Below are positions 12,165 through 23,656 of a DNA stretch of 64,000 nucleotides, piece by piece; position 1 is the first letter of the stretch; each line of letters begins with the position of its first letter. The stretch is from positions 1,054,001 to 1,118,000 of the forward strand of contig JALBUN010000004.1 in NCBI GenBank assembly GCA_025174535.1. The letters run 5' to 3'. The position numbers and the translations under genes were made by a program. Source of the DNA: Cantharellus purpuraceus. Its lineage: Eukaryota; Basidiomycota; Agaricomycetes; Cantharellales; Hydnaceae. A model generated the notes under the pieces. That model saw nothing but the letters and a program-made list of their open reading frames with translations, was not told the DNA's origin and ran no database searches.

Positions 12165-15100
12165 ATGGATACCGACGAGGTCATGCTCGACTGGGGAGCA
12201 CATGATGACGAAGATGGCACGCAGGTACATTCCCAAGCGCTGTCAGGTAAAGTTCGTCAAGAAAATCTCGCCACAAAAGACGAAGCCACAATGTCTGGCG
12301 CGGAATCCTTGCTCGCTCTGGCCTCTGGAGGTCTCGACGTTCAGGATGACAAGGATTCAGATGTTGTTTCTCTTGGTGGCGGTGAAGATGACATGGAAGA
12401 GCTATACGCCTACCAGTCTCGCACACACCTCGGTGGCGGCGTTGCCAGTGGCGACAACCCAAACGTGGATAAACCAGTAGTGCATCAGTCAAAGTCCGCC
12501 GATGCAGCTAACTCAGAAGAAGGGGGATCAGCAAAAGCCCCTGCAGCATCGTCTACTTCTTCACCCGCCATTTCTAAGAACAGCAAAAACAGCCTTTCTT
12601 CTAACCACCCAATTACAGATAGTAGCAAGTCTCAGTCCAAACCAATCGCTCAGCCTCAGCCCCAGTCCAAAGCGCTAGCTGGCGAACCTACACGTCCATC
12701 TTCCACCACCAAACTTACACCACCTATAGGTCCGCTGGGGTTGCCGCCAAAGCCTGTTGCAGTGCCACCGACACCGTACATTCGTCCTTCTCACCCTTCC
12801 ATCATGTCTGCTAGTAGTATGGCGGCACCTGCTAGGGAGAGGGACCGTGATCTGCAACGGGATCATCATGACAACATGAAAGGCAAGCATGGTCCCCATC
12901 GTCATACTTCCCCCGAAAACGATGGTCTGCCACTGGCACCTGGCTGGGAGGCTCGCAGATCTCGTGATGGAACGCAAGATATGTACTATTATAACACTAA
13001 AACCCAGCAGAGCACCTGGAGCCGCAGCATTGCCACCGGGACGTCGTCCACCAAACCGGAGGGCTCTGCGAGTCCGGTGTACGCAAGGAACCGTGCTAAG
13101 GAACATTTCAAGTCACTGGGACAAGACCCACCTGTGTCTCGAGATGTAGCACGCCTCGCAAGTCATGATGCAGAATCACAGCCACGCCCTCGGTCGACTC
13201 GATTTGATCCGGTTAGTACAGAACCGAGTGCCTCATCGAGTGGTGGTCCAGGTTTATCCTTTGAAGAGCGTCATTATCGCCCAGGTGACAGCAGACCAGT
13301 GGAACGTACCCCACCTTATAGCAACGGTGACTTTCGTGCACAACCTCAAGCTCGAGGGCCTTCAGGCCCTCATCTGATGCACCGTGATATCCCTCCAGCG
13401 AGCGTTTCTACTCATCCGACTTTGCGTCATGGTAGTGACAGAGTTAGAGATTTTCAAGCCGTCAATCGTGTTCATAGTCGAGACCGCGACGAAAGGGAGC
13501 TAACTCCATTTGGCGATCGGGCAGCACCATCAGGACGCAACGGTGAGAGGCGTGTTGAACGCTCACGTTCACGTTCTCCGGGACGTGGAAGGTCTCGGAT
13601 TATGTGGCCTAATGAGCTTAATTCTAATGCGTGGGTGCGTGATGATGATGCAGTACCGCCCTCAAACGAGCAGCGTCGCGCCCCAACTACTGTCCTGGAA
13701 GGTACCCGCCCGACCTATGGCGGTTCTACGCCGCCTTTACTGTACCGTGGTGCTCCTCAAGTGGCCAGATCAAGCTCTCTTGGACGTGACGACCGTTCGT
13801 CGCGATATGCACCACCTCCAAATCATGACCAGTCATCTTCCCGTACGTTATCCACTCCCACCCCGTCTCTCTGTGCGACCTCTTCCCGTTCCGAGGTGAA
13901 ACCTCGTGCTGGCGCTCGAAAGACGCCGCCGAGCCTGTCCCTCGAAGACTCTATTTTCCCATCTCTCGACCTCTTCTCGTACTGCTCGAAGCAAGCCACG
14001 GACGCTCATCATGGATCTTTTCCCCCTTTTACTTCTCTTCTCTCCCTATGTTTATTTTTCATTTTTTCCCCTATTCATACCCACCGCTTTCATACTCTTT
14101 TCGTCCTTTCATTTTATCATTTTTAGGAGACAGACACAGGTCGCCGCCACCGCCCGAGCGTCTTCGCAAGCGCACGCGGTCAAATTCACCCGATTTCAAC
14201 AACGTCAACCCACGTCAAGCCTTCAGACCCTTAGCACAGTCTCACTCTTCACGCCACAACAGTCGATGGGACGAATTCGACCCTAACCAGTCCAGGCAGC
14301 GAGATCAAACGACTCACTTCGATGATCAATCACGTGATCGACCTCCCCTTCATTTTCCAGAGCCTTCTACTCTGCTTACTTCCGTGGCATATACTGACAG
14401 AGTTCGGAGTAGGAGTAATGAAAGAGATCGTTCTGGAGGTAGTAAAGACTTTGATAGGGAAAATGATGCGAAGCGCCGAAAAGTCTTTGACAATCCTGAT
14501 TCTGTGGGAAGTCGTTGGCCCCATTCAGATAGCCACGGCGACCGTGACACACGATTTGGGGATCCCCTCCGTACGTTTTGCTTTTTATCCCTGATCTGAC
14601 GCTCTTTCAGCTGTTCTTTGAATTTCTTACCATATACCCATTGTGTCAGGTCGCAAGCGGCAGCCCCTTCCACCGCAATCCGAGCGTTTCAAAGAAGTGG
14701 CCGCAGCTCCGCCAGCCCCACCCCCTGGTCATATATCTAATAGTTCACTCCATTTGGCGACACCTTCTGGTCCCAGACGGTTGTCGACTCGGGAAAACAA
14801 TTATCCAGATATCGTACAGCAGCAACCAGGTAGAGGTCGCCCCCCTATCCAACGAAATAACTTTGAAGACACACGTGGACAAATGGGCAGCAACTCACAG
14901 GCGAAGCATTTTGAAATAAACGACAGATTTGTTGAAGGGCACCTTTATGAGGAAAGGGGCCGGCCAAGACAGTGGGACAGGGAAAGGGAAAGGGACAAGA
15001 CTTTCCCAGCCGAGTTGCCCACTGGCCCTCGTGCAATGGATCATGATGTCGAGCCACCCAGGTTTATTCGTAGAGGTCGCTCGCCACCGCGTCAACGTAC

Positions 15101-16808
15101 AGAAAGGTCCCCTCCTTCACACTTTGCTACCAATGGTCCGCATGAATCTGATCGACGAGATCACCTTGGGTCTGGTGGATTTGGGCACTCCTTTGGTGGC
15201 GCTGATCGGGCTTATAGGGAGCAGGACCGTCAGAGTGGAAGCCGTGTTGGGGAAGTATGTGCTGACTTGATGAGCTCCATATTCTCAGGACTAACCTTTT
15301 ATGCTTCAGAGCCAAGAGTTTAGTCATCCTCGACTTTCTGGTCCTGACTCTCTGTCTTCGTATAAACCTCGTCACTATCATCAACAGCAGTATAGATCGA
15401 TGTTCAACTCCAAGGCATCTGGTGCTAACAATGTACCTGTTGTTTCTACACGCAAATTTGGTGTGGGACAGGCGACTCCCGAGGAAGCACCTCCTTCCTC
15501 TCATTCGAGCTTCATCACTAAACCGGAGTCGCGGAGATCACCCATTGATGATGAGCGGTGGGAGGTAAACTCTATCTATGTCTGAGACAAATGACAGCGA
15601 ATTAATAATTTTTAATAGCCAAGGTTAACCAAGGGTCCCGCTGCATTCTTGCAAGATCCTATACTGTCCACTTCATCTGGCAATGTTGATGAGCAACGTC
15701 GTGCACCCTTTTCCCGCGCACCATCATCAAACATGCGATTTGAGGTACGCGCAGTGCTTGTCATTCACTATTCGTCTAAACGAATTTCTAATGAGGCTTG
15801 TATAACAAGAATCATCCCGCACCTGGCCCTAGAGCCTCTCCTCCATCAGACGAGATGAACCCATTACCTGGCAATTCTCGGCGTCAGCGTCCCCGAATTC
15901 AATCCTCATATCCTTTTGCATCACAAGTATGTGTATCCTGCAAGACTCAGCGTCCGTTTGGCTTATATTTGCATTCTCAGACACCTCTCGATAGGCAGTC
16001 ACTCCCTGAAGAGGAAGATATTCCTGCTATCTGGGACAGACGCGGTTCAAATTCATACCACCTTCCTACAGAAGCTCGGGGGGTGACGAGTGAACATCCA
16101 AAAGAGCATCCTGTTGATAGCCTTCCTCGGTCACAGCCTATAAGCATCTCATCCTTGCATTCTCGCAACAACAATGGTGAACATGAGAGTCAGCAGCGTC
16201 GCTCCCTCCATGCTGCTGAGACATCTACGGATACCAATCGAGGCGGTCCGAAGCAGGAAGGATCATTGACGACCGGTGAAGACAATATGGTGCAGCACAG
16301 CAAAACTAAAAGGGATATAGAAGCACAATCAAGCGACCCCGCAGGTCTCACTGGGGTCGATTCAGAACGTACCCGTCCAGTGTTGTATCCTCGTCCAGCG
16401 TCTCCGCCTCCTGGCGCCCGTACTTTTCGCATTCGTCGACCTTCCAAGCTTCCTGAACCTACAGAATTCAGGGACCCAGTTGGACGTGGAAACTTACAAA
16501 CAAGTCGGGCCCCACCTCGGCAGAGCTCTCTCCTTGATCGTATTTCGAACCCATCTTCCTCCGCTCCAGGAGCGACGCCCCCGTTACGCGACAGGGTGAG
16601 TTCTCCCGGAAACAATTGGAAAAGAGGTGGACCAGCACCCCAGGTGGGTCCAGGGGCTTCTTTACGTGACAGACTTGAGGACGTTGGTGATGCACGCCAT
16701 TCAATGGACTTTGAATGGGATCAGCCGTATGAGGATGCTGGTAATGGATCAAACCGGAGAGACAAACAAAACAGACGTGACAGGCCTCGCAGAGGGAGAG
16801 GTCAATAG
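12165..16808 (+). CDS. WW-domain, Arg/Ser/Pro-rich nuclear-type protein
   Basis: Long, mostly disordered protein with one WW domain at about residues 253-285 (LPLAPGWEARRSRDG, then MYYYNTKTQQSTWS), so both signature Trp residues are present. WW domains bind Pro-rich ligands; with the Arg/Ser and Arg/Asp/Glu dipeptides downstream (RSRSRSPGRGRS and similar) an RNA-processing or transcription role is likely, but this is inference. Exons I support: 12165 to about 13840, then 14132-14570, 14650-15254, 15310-15564, 15619-15744, 15810-15926, 15981-16808. The segment 13840-14131 is uncertain: it holds a coding-like piece (frame starting near 13899) and a very pyrimidine-rich stretch ending in tttttag, probably two introns around one exon. 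The start has an acidic MDTDEVMLDWG opening. Confidence 0.82.
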
Positions 16809-17622
16809 GATGTTAATGACAAAATGGAAGTTCGTCATCGGAGCGTCACTTGTAGTTCTATACACCATTGTTTTCGCCGTGGATGGCTTTCTGTGTTATT
16901 GGTATCGACTGTTACCGTCAAAAGCATTGGAAAAAGCTGCTGGTTGTGAAGCTTTGTCAGCTATTGAATAAGTACATCCAATCGATACTATCAGTACTAT
17001 CAGTACTATCAGTCACCAAGTAGCTGAAAATCGGCGATAATTGATCTGAAGGGCCATGAAAAAATTATTATTTTTTGGATCAAACTCCTCGGTTTCTTGA
17101 CAGAATAGTAGCTTACTTAGTCACCTTTGCTTCCAGGGAATTTCTCACTGAACGGGCCAGAGCTTGCTAATGGCGCTGGGAGAAAGCACGAACACCAGGT
17201 ATTGGCCGATTGTACATGCATGACACCCTCTGAGGCCCTAAATTTGTTCCAGAGCTTGGAAGGCTCTCGAAAAAATTGTTGACAGCTGTAATTAAACTAT
17301 CTATTAATTATTTACACAAAAAAAAACGCGTCCTGAACAAGGGATATGAAGATTAGGGCATATATCTCCCAGGACATGCCCTCATGCATGTAATTAAGCC
17401 AGCCGGACCATGCTAACTCGCTCTATTTTCTTGTAAAATTTACCAATACTTGTAAAATAACCCATTAAACATTTATGGCTATTTTTATGTTTGAGAAATA
17501 ACAATGAGTGTCCTAGGGAGTTTCGTTCATATCGCGGTGATTTCAGACACCTGGTGACTGATAGTATCTACTACGTTGCCCGGATATCATATAGATAGGT
17601 AGTACAGTAATACTTTTTGCAG
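16809..17622. other. 0.8 kb convergent intergenic region
   Basis: AT-rich 3' flank between the WW gene and siderophore synthetase 1, which converge here. It holds three perfect copies of the 9-mer tactatcag (16986-17012) and A-rich runs near 17310. No gene seen. Confidence 0.6.
16986..17012. repeat. Three tandem copies of tactatcag
   Basis: Perfect 9 bp unit repeated three times just downstream of the WW-protein stop codon. Confidence 0.9.
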
Positions 17623-20004
17623 TCAATGATTAGTTCCTTCGTAATGAATCAGATTCGGAAATGGGCCATGCAAATGCTGCTCAAGTGGGTCAGCATCTGT
17701 CAACGCATGAATATACAAACAACTCACTGTACGATACATGCCCTGCAGCCTCATGCGCATGAAGCACTTTCCAGGCAGCGTTTTCGTCTCTGGACTAAGC
17801 CACAATTTGTACAACTCATGATCATGAGGAATCTGCTCGCCCAATCTGCACCTTACGATGTTCCACCCTACACCACTATAGTGTAAATTCAACACACGGA
17901 TAAGCTGTTGTAGGTGATTGTGTATGACAGTATGGTATAGCCGTGTGTGAACGTCCTCGAGCGTGTCTGCGACGATGGAGTGCCCAGGAGCAATGATACC
18001 GTCAAGCGTCTGGAGATCTGTGGAGGCGATGAGTGTCGGCGGATGAATACGCAGACCACCAAAATCGCGAATGACGAAACCCTTCAGCTCGCGGGTCTGG
18101 ATATCGAAACGAGCGAGTGTGTTCTGTGGGTGTGCTTCGAACGCGACACCGTTGGCGATGACTGAGGGAAGGAACGCTTTGAAAAAGACATCGACGAATC
18201 TGGTGAAAGGATGTACGTCAAATGGCTGACATGCGGAAAACGATGGTTTGGCACTTGTCAAACCATGCTATTCGTTTCTCCTCGGTATCTAGTCCGAATG
18301 CCAGCTGAACCAAAGGGACTTCGTCCTTGCCACCATATCCTGTCTCTACCAGCGCAGTACATACAATAGCACGCTCGCCATGTTCCTCTTCGCATGTGTT
18401 CTCATACGCTTCACGCACAATCCCCGCGAGATGCTTCGCGATCTCGTGGTCAGGATGGCTGTGTGAAACGCTAGCGAGCTCGCGCTGAACGATCAGTAGC
18501 GCGCGGTCGTATGTGAGGCGCGGGACAACTTCGCTTGAGAAACGAGGCCCCAGGAATGCCGACGGGGGAGAAATGGTGCGCACAGCAGATGTTAGGCGTA
18601 CCCCCAAAGCAAGCTTGAGAGAGACGGAACGTAGTGCAGCAGGCACGATTACCGACCTGCGCTTATCAGCACACAACATTTTTCGAATTGGGGAAACACA
18701 CCTCAAACTCTGCTGAGCAAAAGCATCGACATAATACTCCTCAGGGAGCACAGTTGCCTCTGGAAACTTCTCTCGTATATTTGATATCTGGAGGGCATGC
18801 ACCGGAACAAGCGTATGTTCCGCAGGAACATCAATCGGTCTTCCTGCGTTCTTAGCTGAAGCGGCACATATTGGGGCAATGAGCTCATCCCAAGCACCCT
18901 GAATGTACATGCTTGCCCGGGGAACGGCAACGATGCGAATCAGCGGGTGTTGCCAGTCATAATCACCCGGATGAATTTGTGGGATTGGAGACAGTGCTCT
19001 GCGGGCCTTGTGCATCTATGCAGTAGTGTGAATATGTGGACAGGACGCATGCATGATAAACGGACAGGGTGCGTAGGGTGTCCTTCTATAATGCACTGTT
19101 CCCACACAATGCTCGGAGACTCCAGGGTAGGCGCAGGTCGCGGAGGATGTTCATATGAATACTCTGGGTGTGCGTGGGGTGTGAATGACACAGGATTTTG
19201 GGAATAATAAGGACTTACGCTGCCAAGCAACGGAGCTTTGAAGCTCCTCCGCCACAGACCCCTGCATGTCTTCGTCAATGTTAAATTCATTGGCGAATCG
19301 TTTCCAAATATGCAGTGGGCCAGGGGTAGGAATGAGTGACAAATATTCGGTTTTGGATAAAACTTGGGAAAGTGCAAGACGAAGTTGGGGTCCCCATACG
19401 GGGAACACGATGTGCTGAGTAGAGGAACATCATCAGTAAAAGACTAGAGTATCTGTGTGCGCCATGACATTTGGATGGGCGATCTAGATTTGGGCGTCAG
19501 CTCCAGCTTCGATATCCCCTGACCCTGAACACCTCAACCACGTTGAGCGCCCACCAGGAGAAAGGGTCTACAATGGGGGTTTGGGGCTGGAGTGAGCCAC
19601 GCCACCCTTGCACTAGTAAACATCAGGACAGTAGTGAAATAACAACATACTCTATAAATATCCTCATGACGTGACTCATCGATGATGAGCTCATAGACGT
19701 ATGGGAGCATGTCCAGAGGGTCGAGCAGCCCAATCTCACTGTTGCCGCAAGGCTTGGATACGGGGATGTGGCGGAGGGGGATAACCGCGAAAACATCCCA
19801 AGGGGAGTAGGGCCCTTCGTGCTTGCTAGCGGCAGAAGTAAGCACAATGGCAGTGCCAGCAAGGTGCTCTTGAGGGCTGGGGTGCATCGGGATAAATATA
19901 GCCTTGAGGAGGGACTCTGTGATGAGGCACGACAGAAGACGGGATGAAGTGGAAAACGATGAACGTTCAGGAGGTGCGAGAGCGGAGGCAAATGCAGCAA
20001 GCAT
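17623..20004 (-). CDS. NRPS-independent siderophore synthetase (IucA/IucC family), copy 1
   Basis: NIS synthetases activate a carboxylate (often citrate) with ATP and join it to an amine or alcohol to build carboxylate/hydroxamate siderophores. Exons from the 5' end (minus strand): 20004 to about 19660, an unresolved stretch 19410-19660, about 19410-19217, 19163-19066, 19015-18702, 18656-18255, 18199-17728, 17676-17623. The active-site loop IIEGHPTHP/MHKARRA spans an intron. Also present: FEAHPQNTLARF (family EAHxQN), RDFGGLR, and a C-terminal FhuF-like part with CFMRMRLQGMYR. Exon lengths match copy 2 closely (314 and 54 nt identical; 402/393; 472/469), so the copies are paralogs with shared introns. 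Between 19410 and 19660 I could not find a fully convincing splice path, so a lesion there is possible. Substrate unknown. Confidence 0.85.
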
Positions 20005-20074
20005 TTTCCCAGTGGCAGAACACGAGACTGGAAACAGGCGGGCAGTGGAATAGACCAGTGTGAATTGCCAACCA

Positions 20075-20084
20075 GCTTATAGAG
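20075..20084 (-). promoter_or_regulatory. TATA-like box, synthetase copy 1
   Basis: Minus strand reads ctctataagc about 72 bp before the ATG at 20004, matching the distance of the box in copy 2. Confidence 0.4.
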
Positions 20085-20316
20085 AGCCTGACAGGCGTCG
20101 ATGTGTGTCTACCTCGTGCCGGAGTTCGTTGAACGCTAACACTAGATCCGGCGAATATGAAAATTTCCAGCGTACGAGCACTGTGTATGGTGTTATCATC
20201 CGTGATCCACGGTGCTTTAAGAAGATATATGGTAGAACGTGACTGGGTGAGAGTGTGTCGTGTCTGAACGTGTGTCCGTCCGCGCCCATGTGACGCCGTG
20301 GGTAGCAAAAAGCTCG

Positions 20317-20325
20317 TTATCAGAT
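20317..20325 (-). promoter_or_regulatory. GATA-type iron-repressor site ATCTGATAA
   Basis: Exact match to ATCWGATAA, the motif known for fungal iron-regulatory GATA repressors of the SreA/Urbs1/Fep1 type. It lies 313 bp upstream of the copy 1 ATG. Binding here is inferred. Confidence 0.6.
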
Positions 20326-20794
20326 CTTCTATCTATATGCTCCGATGAACTTCAGTGAACGGTGGTATTCTCGCGTGCATGTCTCTACCCGGAACTCACG
20401 GGAAACGATTCGGCCATTCAAGATGAAACATGCCGAGTGACGAGCCTGACCTGACAAACGTGTCAGACACCGAGCAGCGTGTGGCACGAAAGTTCCAGCG
20501 TACCGGAACAAGCTAGGTGCCCACAAGTATGCAAAAAGCTGTGTTCTCGCAGGCTTCAGATATGAGATTCAATGGCTCTGCCTGGGCACCGTAGCTAATT
20601 GACTAGTACTGCCCGTAAAACTCAGCAGGACACTCCAAAATTAGCGTGTAAGGTCGCTATGGCGCTTGGTGGCGCAAGCAATGAATGTGAAATTGAGATT
20701 GCGAACGTGTAGACTAACCTCCGACTTCAAGGGGAATTGGGAATTGAGACTCCGTGAGAGGAAGTGGCGTCTAATATTATCTCTTGATCTCTTG

Positions 20795-20803
20795 ATCTGA
20801 TAA
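20795..20803 (+). promoter_or_regulatory. GATA-type iron-repressor site ATCTGATAA
   Basis: Second exact ATCWGATAA match, 436 bp upstream of the copy 2 ATG and in direct orientation to that gene. It is preceded by two cttgatct units. Confidence 0.6.
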
Positions 20804-21162
20804 CCCTAAAGGCGTCATACACTAGTCCACGATGAAGGGTACTTACGATTTTGCTAGACCGTGCGACGACTCTATGCTACCGGTGCCATGACTCTCTGGA
20901 TCTCACTTTAGATAATTTTCACAGTTTAGGGACATCTGTAAGCCTGCCGTATGCCGACTGATCATGACCATCTTTACTCACACCCCCCATACTACTAGTC
21001 CATTGTCATTACCCTTGACGTCCTGGGCGGCTCTTTTCTTGCGAATTCATTGTGGCTTCTGCTGTGACCCCCCGACAGCATTGCCAGTTGAACCTACAAG
21101 TAGACGTGTTCTTGTAATAAGACGCCATACCGACTTCCTTACCGTGAATTTACTTTCTGTTG

Positions 21163-21170
21163 CTTATAAA
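21163..21170 (+). promoter_or_regulatory. TATA box, synthetase copy 2
   Basis: The sequence cttataaa lies 69 bp before the ATG at 21239. Confidence 0.5.
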
Positions 21171-21238
21171 CATACTTTCCCCAAGTATAGACGTACGATC
21201 AGGGTACACTCCACTCGGTCGTTTCCTGCGCCATCGCA

Positions 21239-23426
21239 ATGTCGCTCAGTACACTCACTTATCCCGATCGCGCCGCATTTGCGGTTACTTCTCGCCTCCT
21301 TTCATGCATTATCACAGAATCCCTGCTCCCTGCACTCTTTGTGCATATAGACTCTTCGAAAGCCGTGGGAGCTTGCATTGTGCTTTCCAAGCAAGCCAAC
21401 GCGATGGCGGTCCCACTCAACAAGCCCCACCGCCCTGGGGATATTTTTGCTATTGTTCCCTTACGAAATGTGCCCATTTTCAGGACATCTGGCCCACATC
21501 ACTCTGGACAAGAGATTGGCCTTGTCGATCCACTCGACATGCTACCATCGGTCTACGAAGTGCGTGAAGATCCGAATCTGACTCCAGCTTTGAAGGTGTT
21601 GTCATTCGACAGTGATCAATTCTTTGACATTGATGAGTATCATTGCCAGTCCGACTTGCCGGCTGCTATTTTATCCAGCTTACCTCTCGTATATTACAAC
21701 ATAACCGAACACACAACTCTAACTTTATCCCTCGACCCCCTGTATCTGTGGGAAAAGTTCTCGGCCGAAATAAAACTTCATCCTGCGACACAGGATGCGA
21801 TTGCTCTCGAGCTTCAAAGCTCGGTTGTCTGGCAAAGTGTGTCCCGTCTGCATTTTTGCAATTTTCGTTCCTCACATCAATTGTAAGAACATGCATATGA
21901 GAATAGTTTGCGTCGCCCCACGCTCGATTCTTCTAGTCTAGAATGGGAGAGATCCCTCGTCGAAGGCCACCCCACCCACCCGGTAAGTAAATGTATGTCG
22001 TCCGTATCCTTCGACTTCTGATCGACATATGCAGATGCATCGCGCTCGCAGAACGATTCCTCCGCTTCCCGCGTTACTCCCTGGCCAATATGACTTTCAT
22101 CGTCCTCGTGTTCGCTTCCTGTCAATCCCACATCATAAACTTTCCATCCAAGGACATTTCGAACAACTCCTCGGTCCGCTCCGGGAGTCCGCGGAAACGA
22201 ATGCCTCGAAGCCTCTTATTATACCCAACGATCAAGTGGTCTTCCCTGTTCATGAATTGCAAATTCCGAACATTATAGCCAATTTCCCTGATGCCGTCAT
22301 CTTGCCTGAAGAGTATAGCGTGTTAGCACCTGCGCAGGCCAGCATCAGGTTAGTTCATCATTCCTCTGTCAATAACTCAAATCTGAATTTACAGGTTGAC
22401 AGGACACTGACACTTCCATGCTCTCCGGAACTGACGCTAAAACTTGCAGTTGGAATGAAAATTTCTTCTGCCCTGCGCACAATTTCTCATTTTACGGCGT
22501 ATTCTGGCCCACGCTTGGGCCGTGACGTCGTTCCACATTTGGCTATAAACACCAGGGTACTAACCATCGAGAACGAGATCGCGAGTGTGGTCTATCGTCA
22601 TGATGATCCAGAGATTGCCAAACATTGCACGGCCATAATAAGGAAGACTTATAATGGTGAGGAGCAGGGCGAGGCAGTCGTGGTTGCCGCAGCATTAGCA
22701 GAAACTGCACATGGCGATAGAGAAGACGAAGTGCCCGTTGCTGTCACTGCTCTTAGGTTGGACACATCGGATAAAAAGCTAACCTTTCTTGAACGGTATG
22801 TACTCTCCAACTACGCCACTTCACAATGCTAAGCTCTGAATTGGCAGCTACATCAATATGATATTTGACGCATTCCTTCCTCCATTACTCATAAATGGTG
22901 TTGCATTTGAGGCGCATGGGCAAAATACGCTCGCTCGTTTCAACAAACTCACAGGGGAACTTACTGGGTTTGTCTTCCGCGACTTTGGCGGACTGCGGAT
23001 TCATGCACCCACTCTTTTCGAATCCACTGGCGTTTCGCTTGACAACGTGACACTCTCGCAACACTGTATAGTCGTCTATGATGTGCAAGACGCCCAGAAG
23101 CGACTGTATCACACGCTCATCCATAGTCACTTACACCGGCTCATCCGGGTGCTGGGCTTCCATCATGACGGACGTGGATGGGAGCTCGTAAGAAAAAGCT
23201 TGGAAGCTCGTGTGCCACGCGAGAGTAGCCTCTGGCGCGCTTGGCTAGATCCAATGTGTACCAATGTCATGGGAAAGTGTCTGTTGAGGATGAAACTCGA
23301 GGGTCTGTATCGTGAAGTGAGTTGCCTTCCTCCGATCTTGCACCCATTCCATCCGCTCACACGCTCCATAAGGCTGTGTATGAGACAGTACCGAATCTGA
23401 TCCACTACCGACCTCAGAAGATGTGA
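21239..23426 (+). CDS. NRPS-independent siderophore synthetase (IucA/IucC family), copy 2
   Basis: Exons: 21239-21836, 21888-21982, 22035-22348, 22403-22795, 22848-23316, 23373-23426; 640 aa in frame. The N-terminal region (1-199) precedes the ATP/citrate-binding core. The key loop LVEGHPTHP (~223-231) is followed by MHRARR across an intron, as in family members with HPxHP...R. Also LKLAVGMKISSALRT, VAFEAHGQNTLARF (~488), RDFGGLRIHAPT (~510), and a C-terminal KCLLRMKLEGLYRE region of the FhuF-like iron-transporter type. Intron 22349-22402 is 54 nt with no stop in frame, so a retained-intron protein 18 residues longer is possible. Best guess: cytosolic siderophore assembly. No transporter or monooxygenase sits next to it, so the pathway partners are elsewhere or the substrate is simple (for example citrate plus diamine). 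The exact product cannot be told from sequence. Confidence 0.93.
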
Positions 23427-23656
23427 AAGCAAAAGGATTCAGAAAACTGCGTAGTATTCAATCTTCACTGACAGAGAAATCATCATGGACCGCTGTAATT
23501 ATACAATGAACCTGCTAGCTTTTGACATGGTAGACAGTAGAACGTTACCAATTAGAGCCCCGACAGCTATGCGCGTTTAATCTTCCACAGACGTCCACGC
23601 TGTCTTCTCGTAGAGCCCCTCTCTTTCGACGCCCCAGACTACATGCCTCTGCCTCC

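Larger units (their letters stand above)
20005..21238. promoter_or_regulatory. Shared divergent promoter of the two siderophore synthetase genes
   Basis: This 1234 bp interval lies between the two start codons, and I see no gene inside. It contains two perfect ATCTGATAA elements (20317-20325 minus, 20795-20803 plus), further AGATAA cores (about 20780 and 20911), and a TATA-like element about 70 bp before each ATG. The layout suits co-regulation of both genes by one iron-responsive GATA factor. Confidence 0.7.

Noticed and set aside
12675..13106. 143-codon frame on the minus strand inside the WW-protein gene
   Set aside because: It is antisense to a well-supported coding exon with a clear WW domain; it reflects the codon pattern of the opposite strand.
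16986..17012. Three 9 bp repeats considered as a CRISPR-like or regulatory array
   Set aside because: Units are directly adjacent without spacers, only 27 bp, in a eukaryotic 3' flank; a simple minisatellite.
20329..20526. 65-codon minus frame in the shared siderophore promoter
   Set aside because: No start context, homology or splice continuation; it lies in the regulatory region.
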